From: DATAES01 sp963721305
Lineage (GTDB): Bacteria; Actinomycetota; Acidimicrobiia; Acidimicrobiales; JACDCH01
Direction of reading: 5' to 3'
Assembly (NCBI GenBank): GCA_963721305.1
Contig: CAVRIR010000004.1
Span: 124,001 to 188,000 of the forward strand
DNA: 64,000 bases
Shown here: positions 27,528 to 34,365 of the stretch, in pieces
Numbering within the stretch: position 1 is the stretch's first letter
How the letters are laid out: each line of letters opens with the position of its first letter
The notes under the pieces: model-generated
Database searches by the model: none
What the model was told of the DNA's origin: nothing
The model's input: only the letters and a program-made list of their open reading frames with translations
Program-made: the position numbers and the translations under genes

Positions 27528-28015
27528 CGCGACTGCTCGGCGACCTGCTTGATGCCTTCGAGCGTGGCCCGCATGTTCGTCTCGAACTCCTCGAGGCGGC
27601 GGGCGACGATCCGCTCCTCCTTGTCGGGCATCGCGGTGATCGCGATGGACAGTCCCGAAGGTGCCGGGCCCATGCGACCGCATTGGCGGAGCAGGACGCC
27701 GTCGTCGCCCGGCTCGAGCTCGAACCACCACGTCGAAGACGGGTTGTCGAGGTCGGTCACGCTCCAACCGAACACCCGCATCGGGTCGTAGCGGCTGACG
27801 ATCGACACGGTCTCCCATTCGCCCATCGCCTTGTGCTGACTGCGACCGATGAATCGCGCGCCGACACCGCGCTGATCGTCCACCCATCGTGCGCCGAGGA
27901 ACTCGCTCGAGAAGCGCGCCGGTAGATCGATGTCGGTCACGAGCTCCCAGACGCGCTCGGCCGGGGCGTCGATGACCACCTCGGCCGTGACCGTCGGTGC
28001 GTCGTCATATCTCAT
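27524..28015 (-). CDS. SRPBCC (START-like) family protein
   Basis: A 163-residue helix-grip protein: VTAEVVIDAPAERVWELVTDIDL at the N-terminus, a beta-rich middle with GARFIGRSQHKAMGEWETVS, and a long C-terminal helix. Such proteins bind hydrophobic ligands or act as cyclases and hydrolases. ATG 28015 matches the domain start; the frame could begin five codons earlier. It is the first of three overlapping genes (SRPBCC, LLM, VOC), which together resemble a polyketide- or steroid-modifying module. Confidence 0.75.
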   Translation of the reverse strand: MRYDDAPTVTAEVVIDAPAERVWELVTDIDLPARFSSEFLGARWVDDQRGVGARFIGRSQHKAMGEWETVSIVSRYDPMRVFGWSVTDLDNPSSTWWFELEPGDDGVLLRQCGRMGPAPSGLSIAITAMPDKEERIVARRLEEFETNMRATLEGIKQVAEQSR

Positions 28016-28030
28016 GCGTGCTGACCACAC

Positions 28031-29671
28031 TCACCCGGCGAACGCCACGAAGTCGAACACCGATCGCACCGCCGCCGATCCTTCGCCGACCGCAGCCGCG
28101 ACGCGCTTGATCGACCCGGATCGGACGTCGCCGACCGCGAACAGTCCTGGATGACTCGTCTCGAACGGAAGCGGTGCGCGACCGAGCGCGTCGTATCGGT
28201 CGCCGAGTTGATCTTCGGTCAAGGCTCGATCGGTGAGCACGAACCCGCGATCGTCGAGCGCCGCGCACCCGGACAACCACTGCGACGACGGATCGGCACC
28301 GATGAACGAGAACAGCCCCGCGCACGCGACCGAGGTGGAGCCGTCAGGATCGGCGAGCACGACACGTTCGAGCGCGTCGCCGCCACCGAGCTCGGTCACC
28401 GTGGTGTTCGCCTTCACGCTGATGCGCGGGTGCTCGACGATGCGGTCGACGAGATAGCGGGACATGCTGTCGCTCAGCTCGGACCGGCGGATGACGATCG
28501 TGACCTGACAGCCCGAGTCGGCGAGGAACATCGCGGCCTGCCCGGCCGAGTTGCCCCCTCCCACCACCACGACCGGAGCGGGAGCGCACTGGCGGACCTC
28601 CGCATCCGTGGCCGCGTAGTAGACGCCCTTGCACTCGAACTCGTCGAGGCCCGCCGCATCGAGCCGTCGGTAACGCGCGCCACTGGCGACGATGACGGCG
28701 CGGCCGACGATGTCGGTTCCGTCCGCCAACCGCACGACGAGGTGCCCTGCCTCTTCGCGGAGCCCAGTCGCCGCGCACGGACTGGTGAGCGCGGCGCCGA
28801 ACTTCTCGGCCTGGATCAGTGCTCGCTGCGTCAGATCGCCGCCGGAGATGCCCATCGGGAAGCCGAGGTAATTCTCGATGCGGGAGCTGCTCCCCGCCTG
28901 CCCACCGACGGCGATGGCCTCGATGCCAAGCGTCGACAGTCCTTCGGACGCGCCGTACACCGCGCTCGCCAGGCCGGCAGGGCCGCCACCGACCACGACG
29001 AGGTCGAAGCATCGGTCAGGCAGGTTGGCGACCGTGATGCCGAGGAACTCGGCGAGCTCGCCCACCGTGGGGTTGCGCAGCAGCGACCCGGTGGCGATGA
29101 CGACCGGGAGGTCGTCCGGCTCGAGGGCGAACTCGCGCAGGAGCCGTTCGACGTCCGGGTCGCGATCCGGGTCGAGCCACGCGTGTGGGATGCGAGTGCG
29201 CGCCAAGAACTCACGGATGCGACCCGTCTCCGGAGCGAACCGCGAACCGATCACGCGGATCGCGCCGCTGGCGCCGTCCATGAGGACGGTTCGCCGCGCG
29301 ATGAACGCGGCGAGGATCACGTCGCTCAACTCGGGTTGCGTGGCGATGATGTGACGGAGCTCGGCGGCGGGGACGACGAGCACCTCGCCCGCCTCTACGA
29401 CACGCGCGTTGACGAACACCCGCAGGCCGGTGAGCAGGTTCAGCTCACCGAGGAACCGCCCCGCGACGTGGCGTGCGATCTGCCGCTCGTCCTCGCCGCT
29501 TCCGATGACGATCTCGACCGCACCGGACAGCACGACGAAGAAGTCGTAGGTGGTGTCGCCTTCGCGGTAGAGGAAGTCGCCTTTCGCCATGCGCCGGCGG
29601 GTGCCGAGACCTTCGAGCACTGCGATCTGGCGAGCATCGAGCGTCGGAAATGCGGTGGGGTCGTCCGCCAC
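28031..29671 (-). CDS. cNMP-binding-domain thioredoxin-reductase-like flavoprotein
   Basis: A 546-residue fusion. Residues about 10-130 form a cyclic-nucleotide-binding domain (KGDFLYREGDTTYDFFVVLSG, HVAGRFLGELNLLTG), about 140-215 a glutaredoxin-like linker, and about 222-545 a thioredoxin-reductase FAD/NADPH module (VVVGGGPAGLASAVYG; NADPH motif VVVGGGNSAGQAAMFLADSG). The usual redox CxxC between the two nucleotide motifs is replaced (YYAATDAEV), so it is probably not a classical thioredoxin reductase. It is a known actinobacterial architecture of unclear substrate; redox activity gated by a nucleotide is inferred. Confidence 0.88.
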   Translation of the reverse strand: MADDPTAFPTLDARQIAVLEGLGTRRRMAKGDFLYREGDTTYDFFVVLSGAVEIVIGSGEDERQIARHVAGRFLGELNLLTGLRVFVNARVVEAGEVLVVPAAELRHIIATQPELSDVILAAFIARRTVLMDGASGAIRVIGSRFAPETGRIREFLARTRIPHAWLDPDRDPDVERLLREFALEPDDLPVVIATGSLLRNPTVGELAEFLGITVANLPDRCFDLVVVGGGPAGLASAVYGASEGLSTLGIEAIAVGGQAGSSSRIENYLGFPMGISGGDLTQRALIQAEKFGAALTSPCAATGLREEAGHLVVRLADGTDIVGRAVIVASGARYRRLDAAGLDEFECKGVYYAATDAEVRQCAPAPVVVVGGGNSAGQAAMFLADSGCQVTIVIRRSELSDSMSRYLVDRIVEHPRISVKANTTVTELGGGDALERVVLADPDGSTSVACAGLFSFIGADPSSQWLSGCAALDDRGFVLTDRALTEDQLGDRYDALGRAPLPFETSHPGLFAVGDVRSGSIKRVAAAVGEGSAAVRSVFDFVAFAG

Positions 29672-29716
29672 CGACGGAACGCTAGGCCGTCACCGTCGCC
29701 CTCCCACCTCGAAGCG

Positions 29717-29776
29717 TCCCATCAGCGAACTCCGGGTCCCATCAGCGAACTCCGGGTCCCATCGGCGAACTCCGGG
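29717..29776. repeat. Three tandem copies of a 20 bp unit
   Basis: TCCCATCAGCGAACTCCGGG occurs at 29717-29736 and 29737-29756, and with one change (ATCGG) at 29757-29776. The array sits 46 bp upstream of the cNMP-flavoprotein start and runs directly into the hairpin repeat at 29766-29816, whose first bases are the end of the third unit. It could be a multi-site regulator-binding region or a slipped duplication of the repeat edge. Confidence 0.85.
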
Positions 29777-29816
29777 GAGAAACGGGCGCCAGGGCGCCCG
29801 TTTCCATCCAACATTC
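29766..29816 (+). repeat. 51 bp dispersed hairpin repeat, copy B
   Basis: Ungapped match at 42 of 51 positions to 21574-21624. It contains the strong hairpin at 29780-29803 and ends in CATCCAACATTC as copy A does. Both copies are intergenic and adjacent to gene 3' ends. Confidence 0.65.
29780..29803. terminator. Rho-independent-like hairpin
   Basis: AAACGGGCGCC (29780-29790) and GGCGCCCGTTT (29793-29803) are perfectly complementary with a two-base centre. Read on either strand it gives a GC stem flanked by A and U stretches. On the minus strand it lies 30 bp after the VOC gene stop (29834) and probably terminates it. Confidence 0.65.
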
Positions 29817-29833
29817 CCTGAGGAGTCGAGTCG

Positions 29834-30232
29834 TCAGGCTTGGGCGATGCGGACGAGGTTGCCGGAGGGATCGCGGAAAGCACAGTCGCGTGCGCCCCAG
29901 GGCTGGGAGCTCGGCTCTTGGAGCACCTCGGCGCCGGACGCCCGGACCTTCTCGAACGTGGTGTCGAGGTCGTCCGAGCTGAAGATCGCAGCCTGCAGCG
30001 ACCCCTTGGTCACGAGTGAGAGGAGCTCGTCGCCCTCGGCCTGCGAGCGACCGCCGTGCGGTTGGAACAGGACGATGCCGACGTCCTGTCCGGGCGAGCC
30101 GACGGTGACCCAACGGAAGCCCTCGTTGGAGACATCGAGACGGACCTCGAGACCGAGCGCGTCACGGTAGAAACCGAGCGCCTCCTCGGGGTCGGAGACG
30201 GGGATGAACGTGGTGGAGAGTGTGACTGCCAT
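29834..30232 (-). CDS. VOC-superfamily (glyoxalase/bleomycin-resistance-like) protein
   Basis: A 132-residue protein: LSTTFIPVSDPEEALGFYRDALG, RLDVSNEGFRWVTVGSPG, and a second half with FRDPSGNLVRIAQA ending the domain. Two babbb units make a full VOC monomer. The function may be lyase, dioxygenase or drug binding. It stands alone between two hairpins (29780 and 30270) and so is probably a monocistronic gene. Confidence 0.78.
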   Translation of the reverse strand: MAVTLSTTFIPVSDPEEALGFYRDALGLEVRLDVSNEGFRWVTVGSPGQDVGIVLFQPHGGRSQAEGDELLSLVTKGSLQAAIFSSDDLDTTFEKVRASGAEVLQEPSSQPWGARDCAFRDPSGNLVRIAQA

Positions 30233-30269
30233 GCGACGACCGTACGAGCATCGGCCCGATCGCGCTTCT

Positions 30270-30288
30270 CCGATCCTGCTCGGATCGG
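30270..30288. terminator. Stem-loop after the AraC-type gene
   Basis: CCGATCC (30270-30276) and GGATCGG (30282-30288) pair across a five-base loop, 22 bp beyond the minus-strand stop at 30311 and 38 bp before the VOC start at 30232. No U-tract follows, so it could also be an operator. Short GATCGG repeats continue to about 30305. Confidence 0.4.
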
Positions 30289-30310
30289 GATCGGATCGTG
30301 ATCGGTGCGT

Positions 30311-30722
30311 TCAGACGCTGACTCGGGTGCGTCGTGGCCGCGTCGCCACCTTGGCGACGCACGACGGAACGACTTCGAGCCCGCGGTGATCGCGCGCCGC
30401 GTACTGCGACGGCGACTCGCCGACGATCTCGGTGAACCGTGAGCTGAACGAACCGAGTGACGTACACCCGACGGCGATGCATGTGTCCGTGACCGACATC
30501 CCCTGACGCAGCAAGGCCTTCGCCCGCTCGATGCGCCGCGTCATGAGGTACGAGTACGGGGTCTCGCCGTATGCGGCACGGAACTTGCGCGAGAAATGCG
30601 CCGGCGACATCGAGCGCGGCGTGCGCCATCGCCGGGACATCGAGCGGCTGCGCGTACTCGCGGTCCATGAGATCACACGCTCGTCGTAGGTGCGCGAGGT
30701 CGGCGAGCTCCTCCGGTGTCAC
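30311..30722 (-). pseudogene. AraC-family HTH regulator (DNA-binding domain only), single frameshift
   Basis: Two frames combine to a protein of about 136 residues: VTPEELADLAHLRRACDLMDREYA ... PAMAHAAL from GTG 30722, then MSPAHFSRKFRAAYGETPYSY and a complete second HTH (VTDTCIAVGCTSLGSFSSRF). Removing one G near 30609 joins them exactly at the helix before MSPAHFSRKF. The result is a short AraC DNA-binding domain with no ligand domain. As written the first HTH is broken. Sequence error or recent mutation are both possible. Confidence 0.8.
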
Positions 30723-30771
30723 CCGGCCGACGGTATCGCGAGCCCGGAAAGGTTTCCTGTCCGAGCTCGAC

Positions 30772-32172
30772 TCAGTTGAAGTTCGTGGGAACCGGTTCGG
30801 ACCAGTCGGTGGTGTTGCCGGGGAAGCACAGCCACGGCTTGGCCGGATCGCCGAGCGTCTGGAACTTCCCTCCAGGGCCGATCTGAACGAGCACCGTGCA
30901 GTCCGCCTTCGGTCCGTGCGTGACGCGATCGTCCTCGGTCGGGGCGTCATGCTGTCGACTCCAGTCGACCGGTTGGGTGAGGCCTCCCGCGGTGAAGTTC
31001 GTCAGCTGGTTCGACGCGGCGATGACCTTCGCACGATCGAAGTTCGGTCCAGCGCCGACGAGACCGTTGTACGCGAGATCGGCATTGATCCAACCGTTCA
31101 TCGCGATCTCGGTCTCGGGCTTGCCGTCCTTCGCCATCCACTCCCGGAAGTCCTTCAGCTCACTGCTCCCGGGATCGGCCTCGAACGGACGGAACGTCGC
31201 CTGCACGAGGTCACCGTCGAAGAGATCGCCGGCGTCCTGCACGAACTGCTGGTCGTACGTGTTCGCATGGAGCAGCTTCACCGACTGCCGCATGCCCTGT
31301 CGTTCGAGCTCTTGCGCGAGCGACTTCATTCCGTTGAGGTCGAGGCAGCCGTAGATGAAGTCGACTCCCGCGTTCTTCATCGCCGTCACTTCGGGACCGA
31401 GACCGTTGGGTAAGCCGAAGTCGAGGTTGTCGTTGGTGTACACGGCGTGCGCGCCGCCGAGGTCGGCGCTGTACTTCTCGACCGACTTCGCGACCGAGTC
31501 CGCGCATTCCTTCGAGTTCGCGGTCGCGCCATAGCCGAGCGTGGCCACCTTCTTGCCGCCGGCGGCCTTCACGGAATACACGAGCGACCGGCTGGTGCAG
31601 GTCACACAGAAGACCTCGCGGTTCGCAAAGATCTCCGGATGCCCGGCCATGTCGTCCGGGTTGATCATCCACACGTACGTCGGGATGCCGTTGCTCGCGA
31701 GGTCGGCCCAACCGGTCGCGAGCAGCGCGGCGCTGAACGTCGCGAACGTGTCGTTGGCGGACACGATCTCGAGCGCCTTGGCCTGGTTGTTCGAAAGCTG
31801 GTCGTCGACCTCGTTCGACAGGACGAGCTTGCGTCCGTAGATGCCGCCGGTGCTGTTGCGGAAGTCGAAGTAGGCGCGGATGCCGTCGTCGAAGCACTGG
31901 AGGATGCACGTACCCAACGGGTTGTTGGAGTTCGTACCGAGCGAAGAGAACCGGATCTCCGTGTCGGTCACACCGGGAACACCCGAGATGGCGACGTGCT
32001 GGCTCGAGTCGGCGCTCGATGCACTCGCACCTGCGCTCGCGGTCGCCGCCGCCGGGGTCGGCGAACTGTCGCTCGAGTTGCTGCACGCCGCGAGCAACAC
32101 GACGAGCACCGCGACAACGTTGATGGACCGACGCACTCGCCTTCCGCCGGTCATCTTGCGCTGACCAAACAT
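30772..32172 (-). CDS. ABC transporter substrate-binding lipoprotein
   Basis: A 466-residue exported protein; lipobox Cys30 after VVAVLVVLLAA, then a Ser/Ala/Thr linker. The mature domain (GVTDTEIRFSSLGTNSNNPLG, STGGIYGRKLVLSNEVDDQLSNN) is a type I periplasmic binding protein (Peripla_BP_6). Start ATG 32172 has a TAGTGT -10 hexamer 7 bp upstream, consistent with a leaderless mRNA; an in-frame ATG at 32154 is possible. No permease genes are next to it, so it must work with a transporter elsewhere or be a sensor. Confidence 0.85.
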   Translation of the reverse strand: MFGQRKMTGGRRVRRSINVVAVLVVLLAACSNSSDSSPTPAAATASAGASASSADSSQHVAISGVPGVTDTEIRFSSLGTNSNNPLGTCILQCFDDGIRAYFDFRNSTGGIYGRKLVLSNEVDDQLSNNQAKALEIVSANDTFATFSAALLATGWADLASNGIPTYVWMINPDDMAGHPEIFANREVFCVTCTSRSLVYSVKAAGGKKVATLGYGATANSKECADSVAKSVEKYSADLGGAHAVYTNDNLDFGLPNGLGPEVTAMKNAGVDFIYGCLDLNGMKSLAQELERQGMRQSVKLLHANTYDQQFVQDAGDLFDGDLVQATFRPFEADPGSSELKDFREWMAKDGKPETEIAMNGWINADLAYNGLVGAGPNFDRAKVIAASNQLTNFTAGGLTQPVDWSRQHDAPTEDDRVTHGPKADCTVLVQIGPGGKFQTLGDPAKPWLCFPGNTTDWSEPVPTNFN

Positions 32173-32190
32173 TCGGTTCACACTAGCGAG
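32173..32190. promoter_or_regulatory. 18 bp divergent intergenic region with leaderless-type promoter
   Basis: Only 18 bp separate the start codons of the minus-strand lipoprotein (32172) and plus-strand P450 (32191). On the minus strand TAGTGT (32185-32180) is placed 7 bp before the ATG, so transcription would begin at the start codon. For the P450 the TAGCGA at 32184-32189 is a poorer match. Any -35 or operator must lie within the opposing coding regions. Confidence 0.5.
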
Positions 32191-33420
32191 ATGGCCGAAC
32201 GAGCGGAGGGCTACGGTGCCGCCCTCGCGGAGCTGATGAATCCCGACGTCGCCCGTAACCCGCAGCCCATCTACTCGATGTTGCAAGACGGCACGCCGAT
32301 CTTCCGCCTGGACGGCGTCGGCGTGATCGTCAGCTCGCGCGCCGGGGTGGACGAGGTGCTCCGCAATCCCGAGGCGTTCTCGTCGAACATGTCGGCTCAC
32401 GATCTCAAGACCAAACGGCCGTTGATCCCCTTGCAGATCGATCCGCCGGATCATCGCAAGTACCGCAAGATCCTCGATCCACTCTTTTCACCGCAACGGA
32501 TGAAGCTGCTCGAAGAGCCAACCGGCCGTCTCGTCAACGATCTGATCGACGGGTTCATCGATCGCAACGAGATCGACTTCGTTCGAGACTTCTCGACGCG
32601 CTTTCCGTCGCAGGTGTTCCTCACGTTGTTCGGCCTTCCGCTCGACGAGCTACCGGGCTTCCTCGCCATGAAGGACGGCGTCATCCGTCCCGATCAGGTC
32701 GTCGGTCACGAGTACGGACATCCCGACACCGAGACGCATCAGCAGCAGAGTGCCGACTCGATCTACGCGTACTTCGAGCGCATCATCGACGAACGCTCGA
32801 GTTCCGAGCCGCGTGAAGACCTGTTGAGCCACTTCCTCACCGCCGAGGTCGAGGGCGACCGGCTCACGCACGAAGAGATCCTCGACGTCTGCTTCCTCTT
32901 CCTCATCGCCGGTCTCGACACGGTCGCGGCGTCACTCGATTGCATCTTCGCCCACCTCGCGCAGCATCCGGACGATCGCCGGCACATCGTCGAGCAACCG
33001 GATGCCATTCCCGAGGTGGTCGAGGAGATGCTCCGCTGGGAGACGCCGGTCATGGGCGTCGCCCGTGTGGCGACACGCGACATCGAGATCGAAGGTTTCG
33101 CGGTCAGCGAAGGCGAACAGGTGATGGGCCTGCTCGGCGCCGCGAACGTCGACGAGGCCGAGTTCCCGAAGGCCAGCGAGCTCGACTGGAACCGAGAGGT
33201 GAACCGGCACATCGCGTTCGGTGGTGGCATCCACCGTTGCCTCGGCTCGCACCTCGCCCGCGTCGAGCTACGCGTCGCGCTGCGGGAGTGGCACCGCCGC
33301 ATCCCGGACTACCGAGTCGCGCCGGGCGCCGAGCTCGTCTACTCACCGGGCATCCGCACGATCGAGAGCTTTCCCGATGCAACTGGGCTGACGGGCCAGC
33401 CGGCCCGCCTCAGCTGTTGA
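32191..33420 (+). CDS. Cytochrome P450
   Basis: A 409-residue P450 with I-helix FLIAGLDTVAASLD, K-helix EEMLRWETP and haem loop FGGGIHRCLGSH (Cys350). The start ATG 32191 gives MAERAEGYGAALAELMNPD; a longer open frame upstream is a shadow of the lipoprotein gene. It shares an 18 bp divergent region with the lipoprotein gene and overlaps the convergent SDR gene by 11 bp, implying a closely packed catabolic unit. Probable terpenoid, steroid or aliphatic substrate, by context only. Confidence 0.92.
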   Translation: MAERAEGYGAALAELMNPDVARNPQPIYSMLQDGTPIFRLDGVGVIVSSRAGVDEVLRNPEAFSSNMSAHDLKTKRPLIPLQIDPPDHRKYRKILDPLFSPQRMKLLEEPTGRLVNDLIDGFIDRNEIDFVRDFSTRFPSQVFLTLFGLPLDELPGFLAMKDGVIRPDQVVGHEYGHPDTETHQQQSADSIYAYFERIIDERSSSEPREDLLSHFLTAEVEGDRLTHEEILDVCFLFLIAGLDTVAASLDCIFAHLAQHPDDRRHIVEQPDAIPEVVEEMLRWETPVMGVARVATRDIEIEGFAVSEGEQVMGLLGAANVDEAEFPKASELDWNREVNRHIAFGGGIHRCLGSHLARVELRVALREWHRRIPDYRVAPGAELVYSPGIRTIESFPDATGLTGQPARLSC

Positions 33421-34342
33421 TGCCGAGGCGGTCACAGATCTCGGCGACCTCGTCGAAGATCGACATCGGGATCGTGAACGGTGTCGACGCCGTCAGCTGA
33501 TCGAGGTGTTCCATGACATCCTCGGCGCTCGGCTGCGAACCCGGCTCGGCCAGCCAACCTTCACCGAGGCCGGCGAAGACTCGTCCGAAACGGCCGGCGC
33601 CGGCGGAGAAGTCGTGGTGACTCAACTCGCATGCCCTGCTGGCCAGGAACGCGACGAGCGGGACGACCAAGCCCGGGTCGATGGCGCGCAAGAAGGCCTG
33701 CACCTCCGGCATCTCGGCGAACTCGCCGACCGACTCGGTGACCATGCGGGAGTAGCCGAACGGCAGCACGCAGTTCGCTCGGATCCCATGTGCGGCACCT
33801 TCGATGGCGACGACGTTCGCGAGCCCGACGATGCCTGCCTTCGCCGCCGCGTAGTGGGCTGCTTCGGGTTGCCCGAACAGTCCGGCCGATGACGCGACGA
33901 AGACGAACCGGCCATACGCCTGCGCCTGCATGACGCGGAACGCGGGCTGGCTCACGTAGAACGCGCCGTCGAGGTGCACGCGCAACATGCGTCTCCACGC
34001 GTCGACCGACAGTTCGGTGAACGGCATCGTCTGGAAGATGCCGGCGTTGCTCACGACGGCGTCGAGGCGACCGAACCGGTCGACCGCCGCACGCACGATC
34101 GCTTCGCCTCCTTCTGCTGTTTCCACCGAGTCATGTGATGCCGCCGCGGTGCCACCGGCCCGGCGGATCTCGTCGACAACCACGTCGGCGACGCTTCCGT
34201 CACGGCCGTCGCCGAACATGTCCGTGCCGACGTCGTTCACGACTACCGCGGCGCCGCGGTTCGCCAGCTCGAGCGCATACAAGCGGCCCAGACCGCGACC
34301 AGCCCCCGTCACGATCACCACTTGGTCCCTGAAGTCGATCAC
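33410..34342 (-). CDS. SDR-family oxidoreductase (17-beta-HSD4-like)
   Basis: A 310-residue classical SDR. NAD motif VTGAGRGLGRLYALELANRGAAVVVND, the NAG structural motif, and the catalytic Ser-Tyr-Lys (SSAGLFGQPEAAHYAAAKAG). The NDVGTD insertion after the nucleotide motif and C-terminal extension (to about residue 310) resemble hydroxyacyl-CoA/steroid dehydrogenases of the multifunctional type 2 group. GTG 34342 has TAACAT 7 bp upstream, so the mRNA is probably leaderless. The frame runs on upstream without homology. Confidence 0.85.
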   Translation of the reverse strand: MIDFRDQVVIVTGAGRGLGRLYALELANRGAAVVVNDVGTDMFGDGRDGSVADVVVDEIRRAGGTAAASHDSVETAEGGEAIVRAAVDRFGRLDAVVSNAGIFQTMPFTELSVDAWRRMLRVHLDGAFYVSQPAFRVMQAQAYGRFVFVASSAGLFGQPEAAHYAAAKAGIVGLANVVAIEGAAHGIRANCVLPFGYSRMVTESVGEFAEMPEVQAFLRAIDPGLVVPLVAFLASRACELSHHDFSAGAGRFGRVFAGLGEGWLAEPGSQPSAEDVMEHLDQLTASTPFTIPMSIFDEVAEICDRLGINS

Positions 34343-34365
34343 AGAACAAATGTTAGGTTTCGTCC
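34343..34365. promoter_or_regulatory. 23 bp divergent region with overlapping leaderless promoters
   Basis: On the minus strand TAACAT (34355-34350) lies 7 bp before GTG 34342. On the plus strand TAGGTT (34354-34359) lies 6 bp before GTG 34366. Both match the actinobacterial TANNNT -10 form, and the two hexamers share two base pairs. Transcription of the SDR and VWA genes therefore probably starts at their start codons and is mutually exclusive. Confidence 0.55.

Noticed and set aside
29589..30170. Plus-strand frame across the 20 bp tandem repeats
   Set aside because: The repeats translate as SELRVP repeats, but the rest is antisense to the VOC gene and the flavoprotein start.
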